A DNA stretch of 14,061 nucleotides from Sedimenticola sp. (GCA_027038775.1 JALWGP010000133.1:1-14061); one strand, 5' to 3'. Positions 6,214 through 12,400 are shown, counted from the first letter of the stretch. Notes: a model not told the origin generated them from the letters alone. Made by a program: numbers and translations.

Positions 6214-7010
6214 AGTTGTTCCTCCAGAGCAGCCCAGGCGGGCATGGTCAGTTCGATGGGGCCGTCGGCATAGCCAGGCCAGGTGTCGGTCTCCAGGCAG
6301 TGGCGCAGCTTCTCCAGGGCACGCTCCCGCAGAATGCGACCGCGCTCGAGGAAGACGTCCGGCGCGATGTAGACCTGGACGGTGTGCGGCGGGCTGGACT
6401 CGATCACCAGCCAGGCGAAGGTCTCCGTGGGGCGCCCGACCAGGGCGGCGGCCTCCAGGTAGTGGGCGGCGCTCAGGTCGTAGCCGTACCGCACCACCGC
6501 ACGGGTGAAGGCGTCCTCGCTGGCATCGCTGGTGGTCTTCACGTCCAGCATCAGGGATAGGCCCTCCGGCGCCCACCAGTCGGGCCGGGCCTTGAGCTCC
6601 AGGCCGCCTTCCTCCCAGAAGAGGGAGTGCTCCACCATGGCCTCGTGCTGCAGCAGCTCCGCCACCCAGGGATCGGCGCGGGCGGCATCGGCCATGGCCC
6701 GGGCGGTCTCCAGCTCTCCGGCCAGCATCACCGCCCGGCCATCGGCCTCCTCGAGGGCGGCCCGGTAGGCCTTGGTGTTGCGGGTGGAGGCCTCCACCAC
6801 CAGGTACTCCGCCTCGAGGCGCTCGGGCTCCAGGAGCAGGGTGTGCACCAGGCTGCCGAGCTGCATGGCGGTGGTGGGCGGCTGGGGGTTCTCCCGCTCC
6901 CAGTGGAACCGGGCCGGGTTGCGCAGCAGGGTCTTGAGCTGGGTGGACCCGAAGGCCTCATGGGCGTGATAGTCCCGGTTCGGCAGGTCGGGGATGATGC
7001 GCGCCTTCAC
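6210..7010 (-). CDS. RecE-like PD-(D/E)XK exonuclease (DUF3799-type)
   Basis: The 266 aa protein opens with YHAHEAFGSTQLKTLLRNPARF and AMQLGSLVHTLLLEPE, the hallmark of the exonuclease-VIII-like DUF3799 nucleases of phages. The catalytic core shows Asp144 (ARPDWW), then Asp156 and Lys158 (MLDVKTT). The helix that in relatives carries a QxxxY motif reads YDLSAAHY, with Ser180 in place of Gln. The enzyme would resect double-stranded ends 5' to 3' for the annealing partner. The GTG start at 7010 overlaps the preceding stop (GTGA) and has GGGGGTGA as ribosome site. Confidence 0.88.
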   Translation of the reverse strand: MKARIIPDLPNRDYHAHEAFGSTQLKTLLRNPARFHWERENPQPPTTAMQLGSLVHTLLLEPERLEAEYLVVEASTRNTKAYRAALEEADGRAVMLAGELETARAMADAARADPWVAELLQHEAMVEHSLFWEEGGLELKARPDWWAPEGLSLMLDVKTTSDASEDAFTRAVVRYGYDLSAAHYLEAAALVGRPTETFAWLVIESSPPHTVQVYIAPDVFLERGRILRERALEKLRHCLETDTWPGYADGPIELTMPAWAALEEQL

Positions 7011-7258
7011 GACTCACCCCCGGCCACGCGGTTGAGGTAGGGCACGGCCCAGGCGGTCACCACCTCGCCCACCCGGGCCGGATCCTCGCTGGCCAGGGCC
7101 TCGGCCAGGCGGCCGGTCTCGCGCTCCTTCCCGCCGTCCCACCAGTCCTCGATTGCGTCCGGGCCCACGGCCTCCCAGAGCACCTCAGCGGCCTGGTGGT
7201 CTCCGGCTGCCGCGGCATCGAGGAGGTCGAGTACTGCGGGGGTCAGCTCGCCAGTCAT
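7007..7258 (-). CDS. Unknown small phage protein, 83 aa
   Basis: I do not recognise this protein. It is acidic, with a helical start (LTPAVLDLLDAAAAGDHQAAEVLWEAVG) resembling an ankyrin-like helix pair, followed by AIEDWWDGG. Its ATG overlaps the stop of the small-terminase-like gene (ATGA), and its TGA overlaps the GTG of the exonuclease, so it is firmly inside the recombination operon. A cofactor of either neighbour is possible but unproven. Confidence 0.8.
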   Translation of the reverse strand: MTGELTPAVLDLLDAAAAGDHQAAEVLWEAVGPDAIEDWWDGGKERETGRLAEALASEDPARVGEVVTAWAVPYLNRVAGGES

Positions 7259-7542
7259 ACCTCATCCCACCCGTCATTCGCCGGATCGATCGGCTGCTCG
7301 AGGCGCTGCCGATCCTTCGGCGTCAGGCCGAATTTCGCCATCGCGGTCTCTAGGCGCACGAGCTTCGCCGCGGTCATCCTGTCAGGGTCTCGGCGAAATT
7401 CCGCCAGCAGGCAGGCCAGCACCTCCAGTGCCAGGAGGTCAGACTCCTGGATGAGCCCGTCCGGGGCGCGCTTGACGATGTCCCGCCAGGCGGCCCGTTG
7501 ATCCTTGCTGAGGCGGCCAGGTGGCCGAAGGTGATCACTCAT
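7255..7542 (-). CDS. Small terminase subunit-like protein, P27 family type
   Basis: The 95 aa protein has the P27-type layout: LSKDQRAAWRDIV, then ESDLLALEVLACLLAEFR, LVRLETAMAKFG and the closing LTPKDRQRLE. Small terminases bind the packaging site and hand DNA to the large subunit. The protein is shorter than most P27 members (about 110-150 aa), and no large terminase follows; the next genes are recombination genes. ATG at 7542 has GGAGA at good distance. It is the first gene of the coupled operon and lies next to the repeat-rich block, which could be its binding region. Confidence 0.65.
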   Translation of the reverse strand: MSDHLRPPGRLSKDQRAAWRDIVKRAPDGLIQESDLLALEVLACLLAEFRRDPDRMTAAKLVRLETAMAKFGLTPKDRQRLEQPIDPANDGWDEV

Positions 7543-7607
7543 GGTTCGTTCTCCAATCGTTCCCAAACATAAAACGCCTCTCGCAAAAAAACGGATGCCC
7601 GAACGGT

Positions 7608-7703
7608 CCCTGAGCGCCGTCCTGCAGAGATTTCGCCCCCCCTGCCTCTTGAGGTAGGGTAGAGTGGGTAGCTGTCGATCGCCTGCCACAGCGGCGCTCA
7701 GGG
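7608..7703. repeat. 12 bp inverted repeat flanking GGTAG repeats
   Basis: CCCTGAGCGCCG (7608-7619) and its exact reverse complement CGGCGCTCAGGG (7692-7703) enclose 72 bp. Between them GGTAG occurs at 7653-7657, 7658-7662 and 7667-7671. The arms are too far apart to be a simple terminator. A protein-binding or packaging-site role is possible. Confidence 0.45.
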
Positions 7704-7902
7704 CCTGTTGTGGCGTTGTCTGACGGGCCGGAATTCGCCCTTACGCCACTTGAAGCTCCCACCGGCCGGGCATCTTGCTCCCGCCCGGGGTCTGCGCCCT
7801 GTAGGAATCGACATCGTGAGCCCATTGGGTGCAGTCGCTGCGTGGCTGCGACCAGGGAGGTGCTGGCCAGGATGGAGTCGCCCCTGCCGTTCCAATCCGG
7901 CC

Positions 7903-8093
7903 ACCCGGCCACCACCCGGCCACCACTGAGCAGCCGGATCGTAGAAATGGGAAATAGAGAGTGGCCGCAACTACCCGGCCACCTCTCTATTTCTTTAAGG
8001 GCGGCCGAGTAGTAAGGCCGGCCGGGTGAAGGAGGTGAAAACGGCCGCACCAAAGGGATACCCGGCCGCGCGCCATTCCAAAACCGGCCGGGT
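7903..8093. repeat. Cluster of six ACCCGGCC octamers (iteron-like)
   Basis: ACCCGGCC is found on the plus strand at 7903-7910, 7914-7921, 7973-7980 and 8060-8067, and on the minus strand at 8020-8027 and 8086-8093. Near copies lie at 7761-7770 and 7896-7902. The first two are spaced 11 bp, one helical turn. One copy sits across the loop and stem of the 7951-7993 hairpin. Clusters like this downstream of a RepA-like ATPase are typical of initiator or terminase binding sites. Confidence 0.6.
7951..7993. repeat. Long stem-loop, 16 bp stem with a single bulge
   Basis: GAAATAGAGAGTGGCC (7951-7966) pairs with GGCCAC-C-TCTCTATTTC (7977-7993), leaving one unpaired C and a 10 nt loop. No long T run follows on either strand, so it does not look like a simple terminator. 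A structured origin element or a recombination or packaging hairpin are the alternatives. Confidence 0.6.
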
Positions 8094-8115
8094 TGCTCGG
8101 CTGCCTTCGCGCGAC

Positions 8116-9318
8116 TCACTTTGGCGTCCCCACGATGGGGTGGAGATACTGCTTCCGGCCGCCCCTGCGCTCATGTTCTGGCAGGTCTCGCAGCTGCAGG
8201 CGCCCATCTGCCAGCAAGCGCCCAATGGCGGCTCTCAACCGGTTTCGCGGTACGCCTGACAGCTCGTACTGCTCTTTGGCGCTGGCGATGGTGTGCTTCT
8301 TGCCTTCAGCCAGCTGGGCCTGAATGAACCGCAGCGCCGCCAGCTCGTCGGCTTGGGCGCGCTCCAGCGCGGCCTGATTTTCGTCTGGACGTTCAGCCCA
8401 GGCGATCTCCCAGCCATTGCGCGCAATGAGAATGGGGCGTTGCGGAGGGCAGTACGACAGCTTGGGCAAGGACAGCTCCAGCAGCTGGCCGCCGCCTTCC
8501 AGCAGGGGGCGCAGTTCTGGCGGCGCGATGTCGTGGTCTTCCAGGGTGGAGAGCACCGCTACCATCCTCGATCCGTCCGGTAGGGCGGTGCCGCCGCGAC
8601 CCGTATATTGATCACGAGTGGCCGACCTCGCCGCTTCTTGCCCGACGTGATGAATGAACCGCACGCAGCAGCCTAGGGCGCGAATCAGGCGCCGGGCTGC
8701 CAGCACCATTGCCTGAGCCCCGTCATTTACGCTGGCCTCTCCGGGGCCAAAGCTCACATAGGGATCTACCACCACCAGGGCGGGCGGATCGTCGCGCAAG
8801 GCCTCGATCAGCCGGTCCACGTTGGCGGTCAAGATCACGTCGCCCATGACATTGGCGGCGAATTTGAATGGCTGCCCGGACAGATCAGAAATGCGCACCC
8901 GCTCGCGCACCCGCGACAGATCGAGCTCGGCCAGGCCCATGCCCTTGCAGACTTCCCGCAAACGGGCGGTGAGCTGTTCCCGCGAGTCCTCCCCGGTGAG
9001 GAACAGCACCCACCCGCCCCGGCTCTTGCGGCCGTACAGGGGGCGCTCCAGGGCGATATGCACCGCCTCCCACAATGCGAGGGTGGTCTTGCCAGTGCCT
9101 CCAGCGGCTACCAACAGCGCCAGATCGGCGTACAGGTAGCGTTCAACCAATGCGGCCGGTGCCAGCCTGGCCGCCTGCCACTCCTCCTCGGTGATTGGCT
9201 CGGGTGGATGCCAGCCTGAATCCGCCTCGTTCACGTTAGGGTTGAGCGGAATAATCTGCGCACCCTCAATTTCCCGGTCGATCCGAGATAGGGTCTCCTG
9301 CAGTTCGTCCTCAGTCAT
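8116..9318 (-). CDS. RepA-like AAA family ATPase (replicative helicase-like)
   Basis: The 400 aa protein carries Walker A (AAGGTGKTT, residues 71-79), a conserved acidic residue after a beta strand (LFLTGED, Glu110), Walker B (LVVVDPY, 181-187) and a histidine motif (FIHHVGQEA, 221-229). This is the RecA-like AAA_25 fold of hexameric RepA-type helicases common in prophages and integrative elements. The last 80 residues look like a winged helix (ASAKEQYELSGVPRNRLRAAIGRLLADGRL) that may bind DNA. ATG at 9318 overlaps the stop of the primase-like gene (ATGA). It probably unwinds element DNA, possibly at the repeats just downstream. Confidence 0.88.
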   Translation of the reverse strand: MTEDELQETLSRIDREIEGAQIIPLNPNVNEADSGWHPPEPITEEEWQAARLAPAALVERYLYADLALLVAAGGTGKTTLALWEAVHIALERPLYGRKSRGGWVLFLTGEDSREQLTARLREVCKGMGLAELDLSRVRERVRISDLSGQPFKFAANVMGDVILTANVDRLIEALRDDPPALVVVDPYVSFGPGEASVNDGAQAMVLAARRLIRALGCCVRFIHHVGQEAARSATRDQYTGRGGTALPDGSRMVAVLSTLEDHDIAPPELRPLLEGGGQLLELSLPKLSYCPPQRPILIARNGWEIAWAERPDENQAALERAQADELAALRFIQAQLAEGKKHTIASAKEQYELSGVPRNRLRAAIGRLLADGRLQLRDLPEHERRGGRKQYLHPIVGTPK

Positions 9319-9953
9319 GCTGCCGCCCTCGTATCACGTGGATACAGCTTCAACAGCATGGCCGCGACACGCTGCGCCGCTGCCCGTTCGCGATCCCAGT
9401 GCCCCTCCGGCATCGGCTGCCATTCCGGCGGCAGAGCGCGGTGACGGCGGGCCAGCTCGCGTCCGGCCACACGGGCGCCCACAACTTGCTGGAGGATGGC
9501 GAGCTCATGTACTAGCGCCTCCTCAAGCTTGGCCACCTCGCGCTGTCTGGCCGCCTCTCGCGCCCGCCGGGTGGCTTGCGGATCGGGCTTTGCCTCTATG
9601 CCAAGGTAAGCCGCCACCAGGCGCAGGGCCTCGCCCTTGGATCGGGCGATGCCGGCATGAACGAGCAAATCAAAGCCGTCGCCTCCGGTTGGATTGCCAC
9701 CCTGGCCGCAGATCCACCCCCCACGCTCGATCTCCGCACCGATCAGTCGGAACCGATTCCGCCCGGCACATGTGAGGTTCAGGCAGGGAACATGCCGATC
9801 CGGCGGCGGGAGCTCGGCAAGGCCGTGGGCGCGCCAAATCTTGGGCCATTTGTAACGCGCTGCGGCGGCAACGGTGCTAAAATCGAGGTGCTGAGTCGTT
9901 CTTGATAAGGCGCCGCCCGCCCTGCCCGGCGGGCTTTTTCGTTGCGGCGCCAT
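9315..9953 (-). CDS. Primase-like protein with N-terminal zinc ribbon (P4-alpha type), no catalytic domain
   Basis: The 212 aa protein has the pattern of phage primase zinc-ribbon domains: KWPKIWRAHGL, then PCLNLTCAGRNRFRL, GGWICGQGG and GDGFDLLVHAG. Cys57, Cys62 and Cys82 are present, but the fourth expected cysteine is Gly85, and the first pair is spaced CX4C rather than CX2C, so metal binding is uncertain. A basic helical C-terminus follows, and no Toprim or polymerase domain is seen. It may guide the RepA-like ATPase. The only start is ATG 9953, 2 nt after the alpA stop. The first 25 codons run through a hairpin that is a terminator on the other strand. Confidence 0.8.
   Translation of the reverse strand: MAPQRKSPPGRAGGALSRTTQHLDFSTVAAAARYKWPKIWRAHGLAELPPPDRHVPCLNLTCAGRNRFRLIGAEIERGGWICGQGGNPTGGDGFDLLVHAGIARSKGEALRLVAAYLGIEAKPDPQATRRAREAARQREVAKLEEALVHELAILQQVVGARVAGRELARRHRALPPEWQPMPEGHWDRERAAAQRVAAMLLKLYPRDTRAAA
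9875..9939 (+). ncRNA. Candidate small antisense RNA over the start of the primase-like gene
   Basis: An extended -10 (TGC-TAAAAT, 9875-9883) would start transcription near 9890. About 50 nt later GCCCGCC (9915-9921) and GGCGGGC (9928-9934) form a hairpin followed by five T (9935-9939), a good intrinsic terminator. The RNA would be fully complementary to the first codons of the primase-like mRNA and could limit replication. No convincing -35 is seen, and expression is unproven. Confidence 0.35.
9915..9939 (+). terminator. Intrinsic terminator inside the primase-like gene, plus strand
   Basis: A perfect 7 bp GC stem with a CTGCCC loop is followed by TTTTTC. It faces against the surrounding genes. 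It could end the short antisense RNA or stop plus-strand read-through into alpA. Confidence 0.6.
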
Positions 9954-9955
9954 GA

Positions 9956-10153
9956 TCAGGCCGCCATTTCATTATCGGCAGAAGGCCGGTTCTCGATCCA
10001 TTCGCCGACGTCGCGCTCTCGCCACGCCACCGATCGACGAGCAAGGCGCACGGGTTTGGGAAAATCATCTTCCGACATGAGGCGGTATAGGCAGCTCCTC
10101 GACAGGCCCGTTATTGCCAGAACTTGTTTCAAGCGCAGCAGTCGCTGGATCAT
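9956..10153 (-). CDS. alpA: AlpA-family transcriptional regulator / excisionase-like
   Basis: The 65 aa protein has the typical AlpA form: RLLRLKQVLAITGLSRSCLYRLM (helix-turn-helix, about residues 4-26), then FPKPVRLARRSVAWRERDVGEWI, the winged part. AlpA proteins of P4-like phages and satellites activate integrase or excision genes, or act as excisionases. ATG at 10153 follows GGGGGC. It begins the replication block (primase-like start is 2 nt after its stop), and its upstream region holds an inverted repeat and phased GGAAC repeats that may be its operator. Confidence 0.92.
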   Translation of the reverse strand: MIQRLLRLKQVLAITGLSRSCLYRLMSEDDFPKPVRLARRSVAWRERDVGEWIENRPSADNEMAA

Positions 10154-10183
10154 GTTTCGCCCCCATGGTTTGAGTTGGCATAT

Positions 10184-10211
10184 TTATGGAACCATAAGGA
10201 ACTCATGGAAC
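10184..10211. promoter_or_regulatory. Operator-like repeats upstream of alpA
   Basis: TTATGG-AA-CCATAA (10184-10197) is a perfect inverted repeat, and GGAAC recurs at 10188, 10198 and 10207, spaced 10 and 9 bp. The block lies between the terminator of the preceding gene and the alpA start, so it must include the alpA promoter if that gene has its own. I cannot place -35 and -10 boxes with confidence. Confidence 0.45.
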
Positions 10212-10226
10212 GAATAATGAAAACAG

Positions 10227-10259
10227 AAAAAAAAGGGCCCAAAATGGGCCCGTTTTTTT
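10227..10259. terminator. Bidirectional intrinsic terminator
   Basis: GGGCCC (10235-10240) and GGGCCC (10246-10251) form a hairpin with loop AAAAT, flanked by eight A (10227-10234) and seven T (10253-10259). It works in either direction. On the minus strand it closes the 209 aa gene and separates it from the alpA block. Confidence 0.85.
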
Positions 10260-10284
10260 CATTGCAAAAACAGCGACTTGTGAG

Positions 10285-10914
10285 TCATCCGGTTTTGTAA
10301 TCCAGGCACTCTTTCACTTGATTGACCACTGTTCTGCCTTCTTTCCCGGAAATCGTCGAAACGGTGCGATAGAAGCAACCATTCTTACTGCCGTTGAGCG
10401 CGATACCATAATCCTCGAGCAAATCAGCTACCAGACAAACAAGGAGTCGATCCGGCTTGGTTATATCTCTCCCGCGTTTGGTGGCAGCTGCCATCCTCTC
10501 CCGGGCAAGCTCTATCATGCCCTCCAAGAAACGCAGGTGATTTTTCACCTGCTTCGGCAACAAGCTTACATTCGTTTTTGTGTGCATCAGGATCGTCTCC
10601 TCAATCAACTCTCGTGTCTCAGAATCGAGTTCCTCGAATCCTTTCAACGTGTCGCGCAGGAATCTTTGGAACTTATCCAGTGCTGCGAGAATCTGCCCTT
10701 CGGTGGGCCGCTCCCTTTCACTTTTTCGTTCATGTAGGTAAATAGAAGCGATCTCCTGTGCCCTTTCCAGAAAACTCTGGAAATCCTTTCCATCCTCAGT
10801 TTCCTGGTGATACCGTTCAAAGAGCCTCTGCAAGGTTGCGATCTGCTCCTTGCTCAACGGCTCATCAATGATATGCCCAATGTCTTGAAAACGGCTGGGC
10901 TTCGGTTCCGGCAT
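10285..10914 (-). CDS. Unknown protein, 209 aa, AT-richer than its neighbours
   Basis: No family recognised with confidence. The protein is soluble and mostly helical, rich in Glu, Lys and Arg, with helices around residues 20-140 (FLERAQEIASIYLHERKSE, ALDKFQRFLRDTLKG). A C-terminal part (TKPDRLLVCLVADLLEDYG, NGCFYRTVSTISG) distantly recalls the end of other small proteins encoded next to phage integrases. ATG at 10914 has GGAGGT 6 nt upstream. Base composition and codon use are visibly less GC-rich than in the integrase and alpA genes, and a strong terminator closes the gene. The site between integrase and alpA often carries cargo genes such as defence or superinfection-exclusion factors; that role is only positional here. 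Confidence 0.8.
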   Translation of the reverse strand: MPEPKPSRFQDIGHIIDEPLSKEQIATLQRLFERYHQETEDGKDFQSFLERAQEIASIYLHERKSERERPTEGQILAALDKFQRFLRDTLKGFEELDSETRELIEETILMHTKTNVSLLPKQVKNHLRFLEGMIELARERMAAATKRGRDITKPDRLLVCLVADLLEDYGIALNGSKNGCFYRTVSTISGKEGRTVVNQVKECLDYKTG

Positions 10915-10946
10915 TGCGCACCTCCACGCAACCTCAACGAATAGGA

Positions 10947-11004
10947 GCCGGCGGCAGGCCGGGTGAGGAGGCCCGGCTTTTCGGCGGCCAACCTAGCCGC
11001 CGGC
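10947..11004. repeat. Nested inverted repeats between integrase and the 209 aa gene
   Basis: GCCGGCGGC (10947-10955) and GCCGCCGGC (10996-11004) are an exact inverted pair. Between them lie GCCGGG/CCCGGC followed by TTTT on the plus strand, and CGGCGGC/GCCGCCG around CAACCTA. Another octamer copy (GGCCGGGT, 10957-10964) is included. There is no T run on the minus strand, so this is a poor terminator for the integrase. Confidence 0.4.
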
Positions 11005-11012
11005 GTGATCTG

Positions 11013-12239
11013 TCAATGCCTGGCGGGAAATTTCACGATCTCCGCACCAGCCTTGAGTTTGTCCAGGTAATCGGCCCAGGCCTGCATCATCTCCTTGCGC
11101 TGTTTGAGAAACCGGGTGCGGTTGTACGCTCGGCCCAGGGTGTCCGGCACCGCGTGAGCCAGTTGGTGTTCGATCACCTCGGGCGCGTACCCGAGCTCCT
11201 CGTGCAGAAGGGTGCGAGCCACTGCGCGCCATCCATGTCCGGTCAGTTCGGTTTTGGTGTCGATGCCGAGGCGCCGGTATGCGGCATTGATGGCGGCCTC
11301 GCTCATTGGCTTGAGCGGGGAGCGCCCACCAGGGAACACCCAGCCGCCCGGCAGGTGCCCGGTCAGCGGCTGCAGCTCCTTGAGAATGGCCAACGCCTGC
11401 CGGGACAGTGGCACCAGGTGATCGGTGCCGGTCTTGCTGGTGACGTAGCGCCACTCCCCCTCTTCCAGGTTCACATCCTCCCAGCGCATGGTCCGCAGTT
11501 CCCCCGGGCGAACGAACAGCAGGGGCAGCAGCCGGATGGCGGCAGAGACGACGGCCCCGCCCTTGAAGGCATCAAAGGCGCGGAGGTATTCACCGACGGC
11601 AGCGGGGTCTGTTGGGGCCGGCATGTGCTTTGTCTTCACCGGGGCAAGCGCCCCTCTGAGGGCCGGCGTGGGATCCTCCTCGGCCATCCCGATGGTGATG
11701 GCATAGCGGAATATCTGCCCGGTGATTTGCAGCGCACGGTGAGCGGTATCCACAAGCCCGCTGCGTTCAGTGATGCGGAGCATTCTCAGGATCTCCGGGG
11801 CCTTGATCTCTCGAATGGGCCGGTCTCCGATATAGGGCAGGACGTTTCGCCGCAAGATGCCCCAGGTGCGCTCCTGGTGGCCGGGTGATTTCTTGCTCAG
11901 GTGGTTGTCATTCCAGTCTTGGGCCGCGGCCAGGAAGGTGCCCTCTGTTGCCTCCTTCCTGGACAGCTTCTCCATCTTCCTTGCATCGCTTGGATCGATG
12001 CCTGCGTCCACCATCTCCCTTGCTTCATCCCGGCGCTTCCTGGCCGCCTTCAGCTTGATGTCAGGGTAAACGCCGAGCGAGATGCGCCGCTCCTTCCCGG
12101 TCTCAGGGTGACGGTAGCGAAACCGCCAGCGCTTGGAGCCCTTCGGAGTCACTTCCAGGTAAAGCCCCCGTTCGTCATAGAGCTTGTAGAGCCGCTCCCG
12201 CGGCTTGGCTTTCCGGATCGCCATGTCTGTCAGTGCCAT
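11013..12239 (-). CDS. int: Tyrosine recombinase / phage integrase, P4 type with DUF4102 arm-binding domain
   Basis: The 408 aa protein begins MALTDMAIRKAKPRERLYKL with the DUF4102 arm-binding domain (GLYLEVTPKGSKRWRFRY, RISLGVYP), followed by a core-binding helical part and the catalytic domain. Visible catalytic residues are Arg244 (FVRPGELR), Lys269 (TSKTG), His335 and Arg338 (HGWR), His362 (HQLAH) and Tyr372 (AYNRT), so it should be active. I start at ATG 12239 with AGAGG upstream; the open frame continues 40 codons further, but that stretch is made of the repeat region. It lies on the 3' side of the tRNA-Ser gene and reads away from it, as expected for an integrase that uses the tRNA as attachment site. 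Confidence 0.95.
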   Translation of the reverse strand: MALTDMAIRKAKPRERLYKLYDERGLYLEVTPKGSKRWRFRYRHPETGKERRISLGVYPDIKLKAARKRRDEAREMVDAGIDPSDARKMEKLSRKEATEGTFLAAAQDWNDNHLSKKSPGHQERTWGILRRNVLPYIGDRPIREIKAPEILRMLRITERSGLVDTAHRALQITGQIFRYAITIGMAEEDPTPALRGALAPVKTKHMPAPTDPAAVGEYLRAFDAFKGGAVVSAAIRLLPLLFVRPGELRTMRWEDVNLEEGEWRYVTSKTGTDHLVPLSRQALAILKELQPLTGHLPGGWVFPGGRSPLKPMSEAAINAAYRRLGIDTKTELTGHGWRAVARTLLHEELGYAPEVIEHQLAHAVPDTLGRAYNRTRFLKQRKEMMQAWADYLDKLKAGAEIVKFPARH

Positions 12240-12259
12240 CGCCGTAAACCTCTTCTCAT

Positions 12260-12360
12260 GTTGCCCCACGCAACCAGCATGAAACCGGCCATTCCTGGAA
12301 TAGTTGCCCCACCCCCTTGCCAGGTTGCCCCCAATGTTGCCCCAGAAATACGGGGGCAAC
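12260..12360. repeat. Five GTTGCCCC repeats upstream of int, candidate arm-type sites
   Basis: GTTGCCCC occurs at 12260-12267, 12303-12310, 12324-12331 and 12336-12343, with an inverted copy GGGGCAAC at 12353-12360. They lie between the integrase start and the tRNA, where the arm domain of a P4-type integrase would bind during integration and excision. They may also cover the int promoter and so give autoregulation. Confidence 0.6.
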
Positions 12361-12400
12361 TGTGGGACGTGGTGGGCCGTTATGGGAAGAAGGGTACCAC

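Larger units (their letters stand above)
7543..8115. other. Repeat-rich block without a convincing gene; candidate origin or packaging site
   Basis: Nearly 570 bp separate the ATPase stop from the small terminase start. The block holds six exact ACCCGGCC octamers, one 16 bp-stem hairpin, a widely spaced 12 bp inverted repeat and three GGTAG repeats (listed separately). A 194-codon minus-strand frame (8119-7535) crosses it and even starts with a GTGA overlap, but its translation is a mix of Pro, Gly, Arg and Ser dictated by the repeats and looks non-coding. Location between replication proteins and a small terminase fits an origin of replication, a cos/pac site, or both. Confidence 0.5.

Noticed and set aside
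5284..6273. 329-codon plus-strand frame
   Set aside because: Shadow of the putative annealing protein and SSB genes; His/Leu/Gly-rich with no domain.
7903..8093. CRISPR array
   Set aside because: The repeated unit is only 8 bp, in both orientations and with uneven spacing.
7535..8119. 194-codon minus frame starting with a GTGA overlap after the ATPase
   Set aside because: The start is attractive, but the product is repeat-driven (Pro, Gly, Arg, Ser), has no domain, and overlaps the start of the small terminase gene. A long frame is not surprising at this GC content. A translated product cannot be fully excluded.
10982..11002. Terminator of the integrase gene
   Set aside because: The hairpin is followed by AAAA, not a T run, on the minus strand.
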